DNA of 55,641 nt, from IMG/VR virus record IMGVR_UViG_3300020478_000010, positions 1 through 55,641 of that record; one strand, 5' to 3'. The translations under genes were made by a program, and so were the position numbers. This stretch comes from a virus. Numbering within the stretch: the first letter of the stretch is position 1; each line of letters begins with the position of its first letter. Below are positions 53,861 through 55,641 of this stretch, piece by piece. The notes under the pieces were generated by a model, which searched no databases, was not told where the DNA came from, and worked only from the letters and a program-made list of their open reading frames with translations.

Positions 53861-54240
53861 TATTTCTTTTTAAACTTATCTAAGCCACGAATACCCAATG
53901 CTGCTGAAACAGTTAAAAATAATAAATAGGTATACCACTCAGGTAACTCATTTAGTCTTGCAAAACCATTTTTTACAACATCTTCCATTCCCGGAATAAA
54001 AACTAACACAGTCGGTATTAGAATAACAATAGTAACCAGCTCGTCTTTCCACGAGTTCTGTGTACCCTGCGCCATAATAATTTCCCATTTTGAATCATGG
54101 GTTGCGGCAGTTCTCATTATCTCTGCTTCTGCAGCAGCTTTTGTTTGTGCTAAAGTAGCTTTAGCTTTCTGCTTTTCTATCTGTCCTTGCATAAATGAAC
54201 CAGCGAGTTCGCTTATTGGTCCTATCAAAGCTTGAAACAT
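53860..54240 (-). CDS. Holin-like membrane protein
   Basis: A 126-aa protein. An amphipathic N-terminal helix (KAKATLAQTKAAAEAEIM) precedes two hydrophobic segments (LVTIVILIPTVLVFIPG and YTYLLFLTVSAALGI) and a Lys tail. This layout is common for holin-like proteins in marine phages. One-base overlaps tie it to its neighbours. Confidence 0.72.
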   Translation of the reverse strand: MFQALIGPISELAGSFMQGQIEKQKAKATLAQTKAAAEAEIMRTAATHDSKWEIIMAQGTQNSWKDELVTIVILIPTVLVFIPGMEDVVKNGFARLNELPEWYTYLLFLTVSAALGIRGLDKFKKK

Positions 54241-54449
54241 TACGTATTCTCTCCTGTAGGGCTACCTATATATACACAAGTACTATATCCATTTAAGTAT
54301 TGAGGGTCTTGCGTTATTTTATTTCTTGCATGCTCTATATAGGTGTAGCATTTCTCTGATGATGAAAAGGGAAAATTAACCATTGGAAAATTTACCCATG
54401 TCGCACTTTCACCAAGTGCCCATAATATTGTTATAACTGGTATCCACAT
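54240..54449 (-). CDS. Small secreted-like protein
   Basis: A 69-aa protein with a hydrophobic start (WIPVITILWALGESATWV), possibly a signal anchor, and two cysteines (EKCYTYIEHARN, YSTCVYIG) that may pair outside the cytoplasm. It resembles in style the protein at 50824. Function unknown. Confidence 0.6.
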   Translation of the reverse strand: MWIPVITILWALGESATWVNFPMVNFPFSSSEKCYTYIEHARNKITQDPQYLNGYSTCVYIGSPTGENT

Positions 54450-54734
54450 TTAACACTTCCATCTTCTCCTAGCCTGTCTTAAACGACTGTTAGGATTTTT
54501 TGCGGCTTTTGGAAACTTTTTCATCTGTCCTGCACTTCTTGCACAAAACGATTTACGTCTCTTTGCTGCTTTGCTTCCTTTTTTAACTTTACCAGTTACT
54601 GCTGTCTTTAATTTACTACCCGGGTTCTCTCGTCTATATCTTTCTACGCCAGCTTTAGTCATGCCAGCACCAGATTTAGTAGAACGAAAGTATTTTTTTG
54701 TTTTTGGGGGCTGTTTATCTCTTTTTCGTGCCAT
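54450..54734 (-). CDS. Basic protein, DUF6321-like
   Basis: A 94-aa strongly basic protein. The order TKAGVERYRRENPGSKLKTA, AAKRRKSFCARSAGQMKKF and a closing RRRWKC matches the small phage family I know as DUF6321. Function is unproven; such proteins are probably packaged or bind nucleic acid. A promoter or processing hairpin lies upstream. Confidence 0.75.
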   Translation of the reverse strand: MARKRDKQPPKTKKYFRSTKSGAGMTKAGVERYRRENPGSKLKTAVTGKVKKGSKAAKRRKSFCARSAGQMKKFPKAAKNPNSRLRQARRRWKC

Positions 54735-54754
54735 ATTATCTCATTATATTAATT

Positions 54755-54787
54755 AAGGACGGAATCCATTGGTATAACTCCGTCCTT
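54755..54787 (-). other. Perfect 9-bp hairpin in the late leader
   Basis: AAGGACGGA (54755-54763) pairs perfectly with TCCGTCCTT (54779-54787) around a 15-base loop. Neither side carries a clear T-run, so a terminator is unlikely; RNA processing or message protection between the first and second late gene is possible. Confidence 0.6.
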
Positions 54788-54861
54788 TGTACGTTAGATT
54801 GGCTGTAGCGAACCCCTCAAGTATAAGTACAGCTTCTTTACGCTTGTGGTAGGGCAGGTTT

Positions 54862-55065
54862 TCACCTGACATACTCAGACAATCCCTCTGCTACCAATGC
54901 TTTTTCAATGTCCTCAACGCTGAAGTCCTGTCCAGTACGTTCTCTTAAAGCCGCACGTATATAATATACATGATGGCTTGGTATATGCGTTGTAAAACGT
55001 CCCTTTTCTTCGTATTCGGCACTAATTTGCTCTAATAATGAGTTAAATTGACGTTTTTTTCTCAT
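54862..55065 (-). CDS. First gene of the late transcript, small helical protein
   Basis: A 67-aa protein. I chose ATG 55065 (MRKKRQFNSLLEQISAEYEE) over an upstream start that would overlap the -10 box. It is basic at the start and helical throughout. It may bind DNA or a regulator, but no family is recognised. The -10 lies so near that the message would be nearly leaderless. Confidence 0.62.
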   Translation of the reverse strand: MRKKRQFNSLLEQISAEYEEKGRFTTHIPSHHVYYIRAALRERTGQDFSVEDIEKALVAEGLSEYVR

Positions 55066-55074
55066 GGTATACAT

Positions 55075-55083
55075 ATTATAACA
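55075..55083 (-). promoter_or_regulatory. Extended -10 promoter facing the late genes
   Basis: On the - strand TGTTATAAT is a perfect extended -10 (TGnTATAAT). No good -35 is found at 17 bases. Transcription would begin within a few bases of the ATG at 55065. It would open the 37-kb late region. Confidence 0.55.
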
Positions 55084-55143
55084 CAAAAATAGAGATTTAG
55101 GAAGGGATAAGTTGTCAAGAAAAATTTATTTTTATTTAGGGGG

Positions 55144-55172
55144 TTGACAAGAGTCAAAAAATACGGTAAAAA
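55144..55172 (+). promoter_or_regulatory. Second-family promoter at the right end (TTGACA-N17-TAAAAA)
   Basis: TTGACA (55144-55149), 17 bases, TAAAAA (55167-55172), then GTG, closely matching 11393. It faces away from the late genes and drives the short unit to the terminator at 55331. Confidence 0.75.
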
Positions 55173-55219
55173 GTGCTTGTTTTTCTTTTTTCCCTTTTTT
55201 TCTTTTTCAGGAACAACTA

Positions 55220-55387
55220 ATGGTAAGTAGCCGAACTCGTAAAAGAAACCCTGTTGCGGCATCCGTACGCAAATTCAGACCTAAAATAATACCCAACAAG
55301 AAAAAAGTAGTGCCCCGAAAGGCTAAACACAAGCTGGTTTACAATGCCAGCTTTTTTTATGCCCAATATCCTAGCTACTGTAAGTAG
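55220..55387 (+). CDS. Tiny KRNP-type basic protein (55 aa)
   Basis: The frame starts at ATG 55220 with AGGA upstream. The first 38 residues (VSSRTRKRNPVAASVRKFRP, then IIPNKKK and PRKAKHK) match the pattern of a small basic protein found in many phages (KRNP-A...R...K.KK...RK; I recall the name DUF7230). The last 17 residues lie in and beyond a terminator hairpin, so the natural end may have been lost or the terminator is leaky. Confidence 0.6.
   Translation: MVSSRTRKRNPVAASVRKFRPKIIPNKKKVVPRKAKHKLVYNASFFYAQYPSYCK
55331..55358 (+). terminator. Terminator overlapping the tiny ORF
   Basis: AAGCTGG (55331-55337) pairs perfectly with CCAGCTT (55347-55353) around nine bases, followed by five T. 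With the promoter at 55144 it defines a transcript of about 180 bases. Confidence 0.85.
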
Positions 55388-55641
55388 CCGCACTCTGGTT
55401 TACAAACCCATACCCCAAAATTATGCAGGAGTCAAGCACATATAACGTGTAGGGGTGGGGTGGGTCATGCGTATGCCTATGCTAAAATATGTAATAAAAT
55501 CAATGACTTAAGTTATTCCGTCGGAGAAAACTAAGTACTTGTTTTTGTTGTGTTTTTTGGTGTCAATTTTTTGACGCACTGGCTCTTTTTATTGTCAGTT
55601 TATTGACTATTTGAAATATAGGCAGGTAGTACAAATTTGTG
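55388..55641. other. Right-end region without a recognised gene
   Basis: No frame of note on either strand. It holds repeats of two nearby words: GTAAGTAGCCG (55223 and 55380) and CTGGTTTACAA (55334 and 55394), plus the small palindrome GTCAA-TTTT-TTGAC and a G-rich patch near 55450. The region may contain a packaging or replication site, but nothing diagnostic is visible. It does not repeat at the left end of the window. Confidence 0.5.

Noticed and set aside
55448-55470. A G-quadruplex in the G-rich patch
   Set aside because: Only three G tracts are present, one short of the usual requirement.
16-55641. Terminal direct repeats that would prove a complete linear genome
   Set aside because: The first bases of the window do not recur at its right end, so ends and completeness cannot be shown from the sequence.
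1-55641. A CRISPR array or methanesulfonate monooxygenase gene as I recall for HMO-2011
   Set aside because: No regularly spaced repeats and no matching oxygenase were seen.

Overview
The window reads as a near-complete genome of a strictly lytic, AT-rich marine podovirus related to SAR116 phage HMO-2011. Three things point there: a family-A DNA polymerase with a DnaJ-type zinc finger inserted between its exonuclease and polymerase domains (the hallmark I recall for that group), the two-arm layout, and a length (55.6 kb) close to what I recall for HMO-2011. There is no phage RNA polymerase and no integrase or repressor module that I can recognise. The low G+C fits an oligotrophic marine alphaproteobacterial host (SAR11, SAR116 or Roseobacter-like). 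Host identity is inference.

Left arm (1-17.4 kb, + strand). Three short early units start from near-identical host-type promoters (TTGGTT-17 bp-TATWWT, extended -10) at 66, 1142 and 2654. They carry small unknown proteins, a putative HTH regulator behind a structured leader, a tRNA-Glu, a SleB-like wall hydrolase, and a four-gene translationally coupled operon ending in a 693-aa zinc-finger protein and a complete metallopeptidase, closed by a strong terminator at 7234. A second promoter family (TTGACA-17 bp-TAAAAR) then drives primase, helicase (probably from an ATT start), DNA polymerase and, from its own copy, the SSB-like protein. Next come a Cas4/AddB-like nuclease, two further PD-(D/E)XK-type nucleases, a DUF3310 protein, a class II ribonucleotide reductase and a small RMF-like protein.

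Right arm (55.1-17.4 kb, - strand). Transcription runs leftward through small basic and membrane proteins, a lysis cluster (holin candidates, coiled-coil membrane protein, T4-type lysozyme), an HNH-like protein, small and large terminase, portal, scaffold, major capsid (own promoter, 160-nt leader, terminator after the next gene), T7-like tail tube proteins, a 1332-aa repeat-rich fibre, a set of small tip-like proteins with cassette-like repeats, an ATP-grasp ligase and several very large putative ejection proteins. The two arms meet tail to tail with overlapping stop codons at 17423-17426.

Right end (55.1-55.6 kb). Opposing promoters lie back to back. The rightward one makes a very short unit with a pyrimidine tract, a tiny KRNP-type basic ORF and a terminator that falls inside that ORF. 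About 250 bases without a recognisable gene follow to the window edge.

The observations most worth following are the RimK/MvdD-like ATP-grasp enzyme inside the virion gene cluster, the early operon with the zinc-finger protein plus peptidase, the two hand-aligned promoter families, the leader with a possible anti-Shine-Dalgarno element, the 23-bp cassette repeats between tail-tip genes, and the ATT start of the helicase.
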